Notes under the pieces: generated by a model
What the model saw: the letters and a program-made list of their open reading frames with translations, nothing else
What the model was told of the DNA's origin: nothing
Databases searched by the model: none
Translations under genes and position numbers: made by a program
Assembly (NCBI RefSeq): GCF_016767715.1
Contig: NZ_CP050145.1
Coordinates: 496,001 to 560,000 of the forward strand
DNA: 64,000 nucleotides
Direction: 5' to 3'
Source: Mycobacteroides chelonae
Lineage (GTDB): Bacteria > Actinomycetota > Actinomycetes > Mycobacteriales > Mycobacteriaceae
Shown here: in pieces, positions 11,877 through 19,898 of the stretch
Layout: each line of letters starts with the position of its first letter
Numbering within the stretch: position 1 is the stretch's first letter

Positions 11877-12740
11877 TCACAGCAGCAGCGGCCTGACTTC
11901 CTCGCCGAGGTTGTGGATGTATCCGACAAGATCGGGCTCGTTCCCGGTCGGGGATGCGATGAAGTCTGTGACCCCTAGGTCGCGTAACGCGAGCAGCTGT
12001 CCCGCGACCTCGGCGGCGTCGCCGCCGATACTGGCCCCGGCGTCAATGGATATCCCGGGATAGTGGCCGGGGTCGCTGGCGATGAGCTGGGCAGCTACGG
12101 GGCCGACACTGATGGTGCGGCTCAGAAAGATTCGGTGTTCTGGGCCGGGATTGATGAGAGCGCGGTGCGCGGCGATGGTCTCGGTGGGAACCATACTGGT
12201 CAACAATGTGCCATCGCCCAGACGGCCGGCCAGCTGTAGAGAGCGGGGGCCGTTCGCGCCGATCATGATGGGTAATGATTCCGCGGGCGGCCAGTCCAGC
12301 TGGACCTGATTCAGCCGCACGTACCGTCCGGAGGAGTTGACCTCCTTGCCTGCCAAAAGATCCCGCAATGCGACCACATACTCCTCGAGCAAGGTCAGGG
12401 GCGAGTCGACCTTTGCGCCAATCTGTGCCATATGTGGCTGCCAGCCGTGCCCGATCCCCGGTATCACCCTGCCGGGGAAGTTGCGGGCCAGGATGCTGTA
12501 GTCCATCGCCGCCGTCACAACGTTGCGCACCGGTGCCGAAAGGAAACCGGTCCCCACACTTATTCGATCGGTGACCGCCAGCGCCAGGGCGGCGTACGCG
12601 ATTGATGTGGTGGCGAAGCAGTCCTCGCAGACCCACAGCTGGTCCAGCCCGGCGGCATCGGCTGCACGCGCGATGTCAGGGAGTCGCTCTGGTGGGAGCG
12701 ATGGCGGCACCATCAAGCCTAGGGAGGTGAGCGAGCTCAT
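11877..12740 (-). CDS. LLM-class flavin/F420-dependent oxidoreductase
   Basis: A 287-residue luciferase-like TIM-barrel protein. The N terminus (SLGLMVPPSLPPERLPDIARAADAAGLDQLWVCED) and the internal GIGHGWQPHMAQIGAK region are typical of mycobacterial F420-dependent LLM oxidoreductases. The substrate cannot be told from sequence. The ATG at 12740 is preceded by GGTGACTT-type bases. It lies 32 bases after the lipoprotein gene on the same strand, so it could be the last gene of the cobalamin uptake operon, although function gives no reason for that. Confidence 0.88.
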   Translation of the reverse strand: MSSLTSLGLMVPPSLPPERLPDIARAADAAGLDQLWVCEDCFATTSIAYAALALAVTDRISVGTGFLSAPVRNVVTAAMDYSILARNFPGRVIPGIGHGWQPHMAQIGAKVDSPLTLLEEYVVALRDLLAGKEVNSSGRYVRLNQVQLDWPPAESLPIMIGANGPRSLQLAGRLGDGTLLTSMVPTETIAAHRALINPGPEHRIFLSRTISVGPVAAQLIASDPGHYPGISIDAGASIGGDAAEVAGQLLALRDLGVTDFIASPTGNEPDLVGYIHNLGEEVRPLLL

Positions 12741-12772
12741 GAAGTCACCCTAGCCGTAGAAGTCGCCAGTCT

Positions 12773-13765
12773 TCAGAATCCCTTGTCTCGCAGATAGTTC
12801 GCAAGAGTGACGATGGCGTCCGGGTTGCGCGGTCCCTCGACCAGCGCGGCGTACGGCAGCACGAGGAAGTTTCCGTCGCGGACCGCTTGGGTGTGCTTCA
12901 TGAGGGGCTGCGCCTTGAGTAGGTTGATCTTTGCGTTCGCGGTGTTGTTAGGGCCCACCCCGTAATCGCAGATGATGATCACCTGCGGATCGCGCTGGGC
13001 GGCGGTCTCCCACGCGGAGGTAGTCCAGCTGTCATCGAGATCTGCGAAGACATTTTGGCCACCGGCCTTCTCGATGATCTGTTGTGGTGCGGCTTTCTTG
13101 CCGGAGGTGAATGGTTCGGCCTCACCGCTGTCATACAGAAAGACGCGTGCGGGTGGCTGGCCGTGCGGAACACGTGACTGCACGTCGTCGATCGTCTTGC
13201 GGTAGTTGGCGATCAGTGATGCCGCACGGTCCTGTACCCCGAAAATGGCTCCGAGATTGGTCAGGTCCTCATAGAGGGCATCGAGGGGCGGCTTGATACC
13301 GCGCCGCACGGTTCCGGGCTGACGGCATGCCTCGGTCAACTGATAGGGCACCGACCCGATGGAACGCACCCAATCGGGGGTGAGCCCGGAGGTTTCGTTG
13401 AATCCGTAGCTCCACCCGGCGAACACGAGGTCGGGGCGCGCGGCTTGCACGGCTTCACGGGTGAATCCCTGGCCCAGGTTGGTGGTGGATCCGAACTGTG
13501 CCTTCCACGGCGAGCTTTCGACGTCGCGATCCTGTCCGGCGTCGATGAAGTAGCCAGCCATCCGGTCCTGCAGGCCGAGTGCGAACAGGAGTTCGGTAAC
13601 CCCGGTGTCATTACTGACGGCTCGGGTGACTGGCACCGAAACATCCAGTGGTGCACCGCAATTTTCGACAGAAACCCGTGTTGTTCCGGGGCTTTGCGCC
13701 TCGATGGTCGCGCAGCTGGCCGATAGTAGCGACAGTGCGAGCGCCAAACCGGTGAGTGCCTTCAT
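12773..13765 (-). CDS. ABC transporter substrate-binding lipoprotein (BtuF/FecB type, probable cobalamin)
   Basis: A 330-residue periplasmic-binding lipoprotein. The signal peptide ends in LLSASC (lipobox, Cys18), followed by a class III binding protein fold. It has VTELLFALGLQDRMAGYFID and PDLVFAGWSYG segments typical of the BtuF/FecB/FepB group. Ligand choice is not readable from the protein. The cobalamin riboswitch upstream of the operon argues for cobalamin or a related corrinoid over an iron-siderophore. Its ATG overlaps the stop of the ATPase gene, so permease, ATPase and binding protein are translated in series. Confidence 0.87.
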   Translation of the reverse strand: MKALTGLALALSLLSASCATIEAQSPGTTRVSVENCGAPLDVSVPVTRAVSNDTGVTELLFALGLQDRMAGYFIDAGQDRDVESSPWKAQFGSTTNLGQGFTREAVQAARPDLVFAGWSYGFNETSGLTPDWVRSIGSVPYQLTEACRQPGTVRRGIKPPLDALYEDLTNLGAIFGVQDRAASLIANYRKTIDDVQSRVPHGQPPARVFLYDSGEAEPFTSGKKAAPQQIIEKAGGQNVFADLDDSWTTSAWETAAQRDPQVIIICDYGVGPNNTANAKINLLKAQPLMKHTQAVRDGNFLVLPYAALVEGPRNPDAIVTLANYLRDKGF

Positions 13766-14547
13766 TCCTTATCCTGCCTCTCTGGCTGAGCATCGAAGAT
13801 GATCTGTGGGACGCCGCTTCGTGGATGGGCGATGACGTGGCAACCGATGCCGAACCAGCGGCCGATGGACTCGGTGGTAATGACCTGGTCGGGTGATCCC
13901 GACAGCACCACATGTCCCTCGGACATGACATGGATCGTGTCGCAGTACTGTGCCGCGAGATTGAGATCGTGTAGTGCGGCGATGACGGTAATGCCCAGTG
14001 TCCGAGCCGAACTGAGTATCGAGTATTGATGGCGCACATCCAGATGATTCGTCGGCTCGTCCAGCACCAGGACGTGCGGCTGTTGCGCGAGAGCGCGGGC
14101 TATGAGAACTCGCTGACGTTCCCCGCCGGAGAGGGAACTGAACTTGCGGTGGGCGAGTGCGGTCACGTCCGCCGTCTCGGTGGCCTCCGTGCAGATGCGT
14201 CGGTCCAGTTCGGAGGTGCCGCGCAGGGACGTGCCGTGCGGTAACCGACCGGTGGCGATGACTTCGGCAGACGTGAAATCGAAGTCCAAGGACATGTCCT
14301 GGGTGAGTGCCGCCACCTGACGAGCGTTCTCCCGCATGCTGATTGCCCGCACCGATACGCCACCGACTGTGACGTCACCGGTGGCTGGAGCAAGTGCGCG
14401 ATAGAGGCAGCGCAGGGTCGTCGACTTACCACTGCCGTTAGGGCCGACGATGCCGACGAACCCACCGGCCCCGACCTCGAGGTCAATGCCGGAAACGATC
14501 CGAGTACCCCCGATATCGACCGACACATTCCGGTAGGTGACGTCCAT
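13762..14547 (-). CDS. ABC transporter ATP-binding protein (BtuD/FecE type)
   Basis: A 261-residue ABC ATPase with Walker A GPNGSGKSTTLRCLY, signature LSGGERQRVLIARAL and Walker B HVLVLDEPTNHLDVRHQ. This pattern is found in the iron/cobalamin FecCD-E family. The true start is the ATG at 14547 (MDVTYRNVSVDIGGTRI); a much longer upstream reading overlaps the permease gene and is rejected. It overlaps the permease stop by one base and the binding-protein ATG by four, so the three subunits are coupled. Confidence 0.93.
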   Translation of the reverse strand: MDVTYRNVSVDIGGTRIVSGIDLEVGAGGFVGIVGPNGSGKSTTLRCLYRALAPATGDVTVGGVSVRAISMRENARQVAALTQDMSLDFDFTSAEVIATGRLPHGTSLRGTSELDRRICTEATETADVTALAHRKFSSLSGGERQRVLIARALAQQPHVLVLDEPTNHLDVRHQYSILSSARTLGITVIAALHDLNLAAQYCDTIHVMSEGHVVLSGSPDQVITTESIGRWFGIGCHVIAHPRSGVPQIIFDAQPERQDKE

Positions 14548-15599
14548 CAGCCCACCGCTCCCGCGGACATCGCGCGGCGACGCATCAACCCGACGAAGAC
14601 GGGCACCCCGACTGCGGCCGTGATCGCGCCCAGGGGCAGTTCTTGCGGCGGAATCGCGGTCCGCGCGATGAGGTCGGCGGCCACAAGGAAGCACGCGCCC
14701 AGCACCGGAGCCACGATCAGGACCCGGCGATGGTCCGCCCCGACCAGCAGCCGTGCCGCGTGTGGAATGACCAGCCCCACGAATCCGATTGCTCCGCAGA
14801 TGGATACAAAACATCCCGTCATGGCGGCGGACAACACGAACAGTGACACCCTGAAGCGGCCGGCATGTAAACCCAGCGACGCGCTCACCTCGTCACCCAT
14901 GGCGAGGGCGTTGAGCTGGCGCGCGAGCCCCGCAACGCATAGGAAGCCGATCACGGTCGCCGCCAGCGCCACCGGCACCTTGTCCCATGACGACGCCCCC
15001 AAGCTGCCGAGCAGCCAGAACATCACACTGCGCGCCGCTTCGCCGTTCGGCGCCAAGAACACCAGCACTGTTGTCACCGCGGACAGGCCGTACCCCACCG
15101 CAGTGCCCACCAGCACCAGCCGCAGAGGTATCAGACCTTGTGGGGTACGGGCGATTTGGTAGACAAGTGCGGTTGCTGCAAGCGCCCCCAATGAGGCCGA
15201 AAGGGAGAGTGCGTACACCCCGAGGGTGCCAAGTACCCCGTAGACCACGACCGCGGTGGCGCCTACCGAGGCGCCCGAGGAGATGCCCAGAACGTACGGA
15301 TCGGCAAGTGCGTTGCGGACCATGGCCTGTACGAGCACACCCACCACCGCCAGCCCCGCACCGACGAGGATCGCGAGAATCACCCGCGGCAGCCGGGACT
15401 CGACAACGATGCGGTAATTCGCCGCGTCGGTGGCCGGCACCGAGCCGCCGGTCGCGCCTGCCCAGAGGAAATGCAGACAGTCGCGCCATGGCACGTCGGC
15501 GGTGCCGAAGGCGAGTGCCGTCACCGACAGCAGCAGTAGTGCTGCCAGACCGCCGACCGCTGCCAGGAACACCGGCCGTCCGTGCTGTGCTGCGAGCAT
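14547..15599 (-). CDS. FecCD/BtuC-family ABC transporter permease
   Basis: A 350-residue multi-spanning permease of the FecCD family with about ten hydrophobic segments. GLVIPHAARLLVGADHRRVL near the C terminus is the coupling region that contacts the ATPase. The ATG at 15599 (MLAAQHGRPVF) begins just before the first membrane helix; the longer frame reaching back to 15755 would be encoded by the riboswitch and is rejected. First gene of the operon, with about 120 bases of leader after the riboswitch. Substrate cobalamin is inferred from that riboswitch. Confidence 0.92.
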   Translation of the reverse strand: MLAAQHGRPVFLAAVGGLAALLLLSVTALAFGTADVPWRDCLHFLWAGATGGSVPATDAANYRIVVESRLPRVILAILVGAGLAVVGVLVQAMVRNALADPYVLGISSGASVGATAVVVYGVLGTLGVYALSLSASLGALAATALVYQIARTPQGLIPLRLVLVGTAVGYGLSAVTTVLVFLAPNGEAARSVMFWLLGSLGASSWDKVPVALAATVIGFLCVAGLARQLNALAMGDEVSASLGLHAGRFRVSLFVLSAAMTGCFVSICGAIGFVGLVIPHAARLLVGADHRRVLIVAPVLGACFLVAADLIARTAIPPQELPLGAITAAVGVPVFVGLMRRRAMSAGAVG

Positions 15600-15718
15600 C
15601 GATCTTCCTGCGTCGTCGGGTCGCCGACACTTCGGGCATGACGGATACGCCGCATAGGCACTACCCACCAGGCGGGCCCTCGGCACTGGCGAATGACCGC
15701 ACCAGGAGGTGCGGCCGC

Positions 15719-15880
15719 GTTGGCAGGTCTTCGGACTCGTGGACTCGAGGCTCATCTACGAGCCTCACCTACCGGCGGCCGCTTCCCGGGTACTTGACCC
15801 AGTGCTTCTAGTGCCGCTGTCGTTTCCACATACCGCTGCGGGGCAGTTCCGGACTCACACCGGATTCCCTCTTGCGATCT
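15719..15880 (-). promoter_or_regulatory. Cobalamin riboswitch controlling the BtuCDF-like operon
   Basis: Read on the minus strand, the element has the conserved AGGGAATCCGGTGTGAGT (about 15870-15853) followed by CCGGAACTGCCCCGCAGCGG. A long variable arm with its own hairpin (GAGGCTCGTAGATGAGCCTC, 15766-15747) comes next, and the closing box GAGTCCGAAGACCTGCC (15738-15722). These are the core blocks of class I cobalamin riboswitches. It leads into the permease gene. Corrinoid binding would normally switch the uptake operon off. Confidence 0.92.
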
Positions 15881-15969
15881 CCAGGAGCGCTTCTTGGTGC
15901 TCATGGAGAAACCAATGCGAGGCCAAAACTATCACTCGAAGGCGCAGACCAGCCGCGTCGACTAAGCTC

Positions 15970-16051
15970 AGTTCGTCCTTCGACAGGACGGGAACCTGGT
16001 GTGATCCCAGGACGGTCGCGCCACTGTAAAAGTCAGACCCCGACCTGTCGA
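15970..16051 (+). promoter_or_regulatory. Compact cobalamin riboswitch controlling cbtB-cbtA
   Basis: On the plus strand GGGAACCTGGTGTGATCCCA (15990-16009) is followed by GCGCCACTGTAAAAGTCAG and CCCCGACCTGTCG (16040-16051). These are the cobalamin-riboswitch core blocks, but the peripheral arm between CCACTGT and AGTCAG is nearly absent. A 5-bp hairpin CGGGA/TCCCG (16075-16079 with 16087-16091) lies just before the AGGAG ribosome site (16095-16099) of cbtB and could act as the expression platform. It points away from the first riboswitch. Confidence 0.88.
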
Positions 16052-16103
16052 TTCCAGAAGACGACGATCGGACCCGGGACGCGGTATCCCGAAAAGGAGC
16101 AAT

Positions 16104-16310
16104 ATGGCACACACAACGTCCGCCAGCCATCCGGTTGCGGTGTCGATTCCCCAGGCTGCGCTGTGGTTGAGCGTGACTACCCTCTTTGGGCTGCTCGCCT
16201 ATTACTTCATCGGCATCGACCAGGGTGCGGTGTCGATCTTCGGTAGCGATATGCACGTTCATGAGTTCGTGCATGACGCCCGCCATCTGCTCGGTTTCCC
16301 CTGCCACTAG
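16104..16310 (+). CDS. cbtB: CbtB-type cobalt transporter subunit
   Basis: A 68-residue protein with one membrane helix (about 18-40) and a His-rich C terminus (DMHVHEFVHDARHLLGFPCH), the CbtB metal-binding tail. CbtA and CbtB are predicted B12-regulated cobalt transporters in bacteria (family knowledge from comparative genomics). It has a good AGGAG ribosome site and lies 15 bases before cbtA. The riboswitch in its leader supports the assignment. Confidence 0.93.
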   Translation: MAHTTSASHPVAVSIPQAALWLSVTTLFGLLAYYFIGIDQGAVSIFGSDMHVHEFVHDARHLLGFPCH

Positions 16311-16325
16311 CAGCGGACCGAATAC

Positions 16326-17120
16326 ATGGAAAAGTCAATAATTTTGCGCGGCTTGGGCTTCGGCGCATTGGGTGGCTTGCTGTCCTTCATCTTCGGATGG
16401 ATCTTCGTCGAGCCCGTCATCAACAGGGCCATCTCCTACGAGGAGGGCCGGGGTGAGGCGCAAGCCGCGCTCGATGAGGCGGCCGGCGTTCACGCCCATC
16501 ATGAGGGCGCGGAACTGTTCAGCCGTTTCGCGCAGGCAAATGCGGGTTTGGCGCTCGGTGTCATCGGATTCGGAATCGCGATGGGCGCACTCTTCGCGGT
16601 GGCGTACGTGGTGGCGATCGGACGGGTCGGCAATCTCAGTCCGCGCGCACAGGCTCTGGCGGTCGCCGGTGGTCTGTTCCTGGTGCTGTATGTGGTGCCG
16701 TTCCTGAAGTTCCCGGCCAATCCGCCGGCAGCAAGCGCCGAGGGCACCATAAAGGAGCGCACCGGGTACTTCGTGCTGATGATTCTGGTCGCGGCGATCG
16801 CACTCGCGGTCGCGCTGTGGGTGGGCCGAAAGCTATCCCAGCGCGTGGACACCTGGACGGCCACGCTCGCGGCCGCCGCGGTGTTCGTCGTGCTGGTGGG
16901 GCTCGTCATCGCGGTCACGCCCGGATTTGTCGAGGCGCCGCAACCGCTGCTCGATGCGGACGGGAAGATCGTCTATCCGGGGTTCCCGGCGCATGACCTG
17001 TATCTGTTCCGGCTGTACTCGTTCACGACGCAGGCCATCATGTGGGCGACGATCGGTATCGGATTCGCCACGGTGATCGGGCGTAAGCCCGTCAACTCCG
17101 AGGCCGCCGTCACCGGCTAG
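16326..17120 (+). CDS. cbtA: CbtA-type cobalt transporter subunit
   Basis: A 264-residue membrane protein with about six hydrophobic segments and the typical CbtA start (MEKSIILRGLGFGALGGLLSFIFGWIFVEPVI). Acidic and His residues in the first loop (YEEGRGEAQ to HAHHEGAEL) could bind metal. It is co-transcribed with cbtB. Together with the divergent corrinoid importer it gives the cell two alternative ways to supply B12: take up cobalt for synthesis, or take up corrinoid. It converges with lpqF with only seven bases between stops. Confidence 0.94.
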   Translation: MEKSIILRGLGFGALGGLLSFIFGWIFVEPVINRAISYEEGRGEAQAALDEAAGVHAHHEGAELFSRFAQANAGLALGVIGFGIAMGALFAVAYVVAIGRVGNLSPRAQALAVAGGLFLVLYVVPFLKFPANPPAASAEGTIKERTGYFVLMILVAAIALAVALWVGRKLSQRVDTWTATLAAAAVFVVLVGLVIAVTPGFVEAPQPLLDADGKIVYPGFPAHDLYLFRLYSFTTQAIMWATIGIGFATVIGRKPVNSEAAVTG

Positions 17121-17127
17121 CCAGCGC

Positions 17128-18468
17128 TCATCCCAGCTTCTTGAAGACGCCCTTGGCCAGGCCGATCACCCACCCGGCCGCGCCAGGGCCGAATGCGCGG
17201 TCCCAATTGAGTTGGAAGCTCACCACATACGGCTGATGGTGGCGATCCTCGGCGTACCAGCTGAACGTCAGGTCACCGGGCAGATTGCCACCCTTGGCAG
17301 CGATGTAGCGCCAGTTCTCGCTGTGTAGGTCGATACCGGGTTCCGCGGACAGAATGTCGCGGACCGGGGCGGCCGCACCTACGGCGACCTTCTGCAGTGC
17401 CGCGTGCACGCGGCAGATGTCCTCGGCGTTGCCGTACCACTCGATGCCGAATTTCGATGCGGGCGTGGTGGTCCGCTCCGGATCCAGCTTGTAGTCGTGG
17501 GTGTCCGCCTCGGCGAGCATCTGACCACGCTGTGCGGGTGTGGTGGCGTCCTTCCATTGCTGGCGGACATCCGGTATGCCCCAGCCGATGTTGAACAGCT
17601 CGTGCATGGTGGGGAAAGGGGTCATCGATGCCGGGTCATGGTGCCCGCCGTCTGCGAGGGCCTTTTCGATCGCCTGGCGACCCAGGCGGTTGATCAGCAT
17701 GTCGGTGCCCATGTTGTCGCTCACCGAGATCATTTTCTGAGCGGCGGTGCGCACCGAGACGGTTGAGCCCGTCGGCAGCTTGTCCATCGAGCTTCCGAGC
17801 GCCTTGCCGCGATCGGTGACGGTGAGTTGGTCATCCCACTTGAGGGTGCCCGCGTTGATCGCGGTACCGGTGGCCAACAGTACGTAGAGCTTGAAAACCG
17901 AAGCCAACGGCATGGATTCGGAGGTGTTGGTTCCGGCGATCTGCTCGCACTGTCCGTTGACGATCTTGGAGGCCCGGTAGGAGTACCGGCCGCCGGATGC
18001 CGACAGCGCGGTGTCGATATCGGACCAGTCGGCGATCGTCGGGGGCTGCTGGTACGGGACCAGCCTGTCGACATCTCCCTTGTCATTAGTGCGCAGTCCG
18101 ATGTCCACATTGGCGCCGTAGGGAGCGATCAGGTGGACAGTGGAGCTGTTCGCGGCGAGATCCACCGAGCTCACCTTGTACGGCCGGTCCACCCACAGCT
18201 TGGTCATGATCTCGGTGTAGTCATCGACCTTATTGGCGGCGGCCAATGTCGCCACGCCTTGCTTGCCGATCGGCCAGTTCGAATTCAGCATGTCGATGAG
18301 CTGTTGCGAGCGCAGGCCCGGAGGCGTGCTTGTATCGACATCACCGTGCGGCACCTGCCGCAGTTTGATGCCACACCCCGCTGTGCTGCCCACCGACAAG
18401 GCCACCACGGCCACCGTGCACACTGAAACGGCGCGCGTCATGCGCGCGCGCAGCAAACCCCCGTTCAC
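17128..18468 (-). CDS. lpqF: LpqF-like lipoprotein, class A beta-lactamase/serine hydrolase fold
   Basis: A 446-residue exported lipoprotein. The lipobox STAGC puts the lipidated Cys at residue 32, counted from the GTG at 18468. A serine beta-lactamase-like domain follows: S190-V-F-K193 (SxxK), S250-D-N252 (SDN) and a late AAKGG (KTG equivalent). Matches the position and layout of Rv3593 (LpqF). Whether it is a beta-lactamase, a DD-peptidase or another hydrolase cannot be decided. The GTG overlaps the mhuD stop by four bases; an ATG at 18441 is an alternative start that keeps the whole signal peptide. Confidence 0.86.
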   Translation of the reverse strand: MNGGLLRARMTRAVSVCTVAVVALSVGSTAGCGIKLRQVPHGDVDTSTPPGLRSQQLIDMLNSNWPIGKQGVATLAAANKVDDYTEIMTKLWVDRPYKVSSVDLAANSSTVHLIAPYGANVDIGLRTNDKGDVDRLVPYQQPPTIADWSDIDTALSASGGRYSYRASKIVNGQCEQIAGTNTSESMPLASVFKLYVLLATGTAINAGTLKWDDQLTVTDRGKALGSSMDKLPTGSTVSVRTAAQKMISVSDNMGTDMLINRLGRQAIEKALADGGHHDPASMTPFPTMHELFNIGWGIPDVRQQWKDATTPAQRGQMLAEADTHDYKLDPERTTTPASKFGIEWYGNAEDICRVHAALQKVAVGAAAPVRDILSAEPGIDLHSENWRYIAAKGGNLPGDLTFSWYAEDRHHQPYVVSFQLNWDRAFGPGAAGWVIGLAKGVFKKLG

Positions 18469-18782
18469 GCCTTGGCGGCGGCCCCGGTCACGTCGAGCAC
18501 AACCTCGAACTCCAACAGGTGGGCGCCCTTAGCCACGGGCTTGGCCTGCTGGCCGGCATGTGCTTCGACCGCCGGACCGGTGGCCCAGGCCTGGAAGGCC
18601 TCCTCGGATTCCCACTGGGTGACCACGAAGTAGCGGTCCTCGCCCTTCACGGGGCGCAGCAGCTGAAAGCCCAGGAATCCTGGCTGGTTCTCCACTGCTC
18701 CGGCGCGGTGAGCGAACCGCTTTTCCAGCTCCGGACCTGCACCCTCGGGGATCTCGATTGCGTTGATCTTCACCACGGACAT
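18465..18782 (-). CDS. mhuD: Heme-degrading monooxygenase MhuD (Rv3592-like)
   Basis: A 105-residue ferredoxin-like ABM-fold protein that closely matches M. tuberculosis MhuD. The heme-site residues known for MhuD are all in place: Asn7, Trp66 and His75 (AHAGQ). MhuD cleaves heme to mycobilins and releases iron, without CO, in the cytoplasm. It shares an operon with lpqF through a four-base overlap. The preceding plus-strand gene starts only 42 bases away, so the two promoters must overlap. Confidence 0.95.
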   Translation of the reverse strand: MSVVKINAIEIPEGAGPELEKRFAHRAGAVENQPGFLGFQLLRPVKGEDRYFVVTQWESEEAFQAWATGPAVEAHAGQQAKPVAKGAHLLEFEVVLDVTGAAAKA

Positions 18783-18824
18783 GGGTTCAGGCTACCCGGC
18801 AGCGGGGCTTATGTTGACAGGGCA

Positions 18825-19619
18825 ATGATGAGAGACATGGACCACGACCGCCTGTTCGACCAAGGCGGTCTGTCGAGAGCTGCGGGGGTGCCGTCGATCG
18901 TGCTCGTGCACGGTCTGATGGGGCGGGGGAGCACCTGGTCGCGCCAGTTGCCCTGGCTGCGTGAGCTGGGTCGGGTGTACACCTATGACGCCCCGTGGCA
19001 TCGAGGGCAAGACGTCATTGATGCCCAACCGATTTCGACCGAGCGTTATGTCGAGGCACTCGCGAAGGCGGTGCGCGAGCTGGACGGTCCGGTTCTGCTC
19101 GTTGGGCACTCCATGGGTGGGTTGCATTCGTGGTGCCTGGCCGCGGAGTATCCGGAGCTGGTGTCGGGGTTGGTCGTGGAGGACATGGCTCCGGATTTCG
19201 TCGGCGGTACCACGGGGCCATGGGAACCCTGGCTGTACTCCTGGCCGGAAGTCTTCACATCAGCCGCCGACGTCACCGAAAGGTTCGGACCCGTTGCGGG
19301 ACAGTATTTCCTGGAGGCATTTGACCGGGTGCCCGGCGGCTGGCGCTTGCACGGCCCCATTGACAAATGGATAGCTACGGCTGCGGAATGGGGAGTGCGC
19401 GACTTCTGGGATCAGTGGCGGCAGGTGCGTTGTCCGTCGCTACTGATGGAGGCGTCGGCGACCGTGGCGCCACCCGGACAGATGACCAAGATGGCCGAAA
19501 TAGGTTGGAAATCAACCTATGTGAAGGTTGAGGGGGCCGGGCATCTGATTCACGACGACGCGCCAGAGCGCTATCGGTCGGCGGTGTGCGAGTTCATCGC
19601 AGCAGTCGCGGCCGGGTAA
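18825..19619 (+). CDS. Alpha/beta hydrolase (Rv3591c-like)
   Basis: A 264-residue alpha/beta hydrolase with an oxyanion-region HGLMGRGSTW, the nucleophile elbow VGHSMGG (Ser about 98) and a late GAGHLIHDDAPERY carrying the catalytic His. Substrate is unknown. ATG 18825 is chosen; ATG 18837 (MDHDRLF) is a realistic alternative. The long upstream extension of this frame runs through mhuD and is not real. It diverges from mhuD and meets the small minus-strand membrane protein four bases after its stop. Confidence 0.9.
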   Translation: MMRDMDHDRLFDQGGLSRAAGVPSIVLVHGLMGRGSTWSRQLPWLRELGRVYTYDAPWHRGQDVIDAQPISTERYVEALAKAVRELDGPVLLVGHSMGGLHSWCLAAEYPELVSGLVVEDMAPDFVGGTTGPWEPWLYSWPEVFTSAADVTERFGPVAGQYFLEAFDRVPGGWRLHGPIDKWIATAAEWGVRDFWDQWRQVRCPSLLMEASATVAPPGQMTKMAEIGWKSTYVKVEGAGHLIHDDAPERYRSAVCEFIAAVAAG

Positions 19620-19623
19620 CCGG

Positions 19624-19827
19624 CTAGCGCCGGGAGTGGATCACTTCCATCTCGTGCAGTTGCCGTTGCAGGTCACGATCGTCGGCAAAGGTCCCGCCCA
19701 GAGGTGCGGCGACCCGGAACTGATCGAGGTGGATTCGGAAGGTCTTGTTTCGGCGGGCGACCCAGCTCAGTGCGACCGCCAGGGCAAATGGGGATAGCAG
19801 GACGAGAATGGCGGCGAAGATGGTCAT
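19624..19827 (-). CDS. Small membrane protein of unknown function
   Basis: A 67-residue protein with one N-terminal membrane helix (about 3-24) followed by a basic RRNK and a charged helical tail (DDRDLQRQLHEMEVIHSRR). It has no recognised family. A normal ATG, a sensible membrane topology and fit between two genes support it. It is divergent from the GlxA-type regulator with a 71-base gap. Confidence 0.65.
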   Translation of the reverse strand: MTIFAAILVLLSPFALAVALSWVARRNKTFRIHLDQFRVAAPLGGTFADDRDLQRQLHEMEVIHSRR

Positions 19828-19898
19828 GGCAATAATTGTGTTCTGATAAATATCACGCCAACAGTGGCGGAATTGACGACCTTCGATAATATTCAGCC

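Noticed and set aside
15855..16307. A 150-residue minus-strand frame
   Set aside because: It reads across the two cobalamin riboswitches and antisense to cbtB.
18825..19619. Considered as a relocated hsaD
   Set aside because: The protein is a general alpha/beta hydrolase matching the Rv3591c position beside mhuD. It lacks the HsaD pattern and is not near a KstR site.
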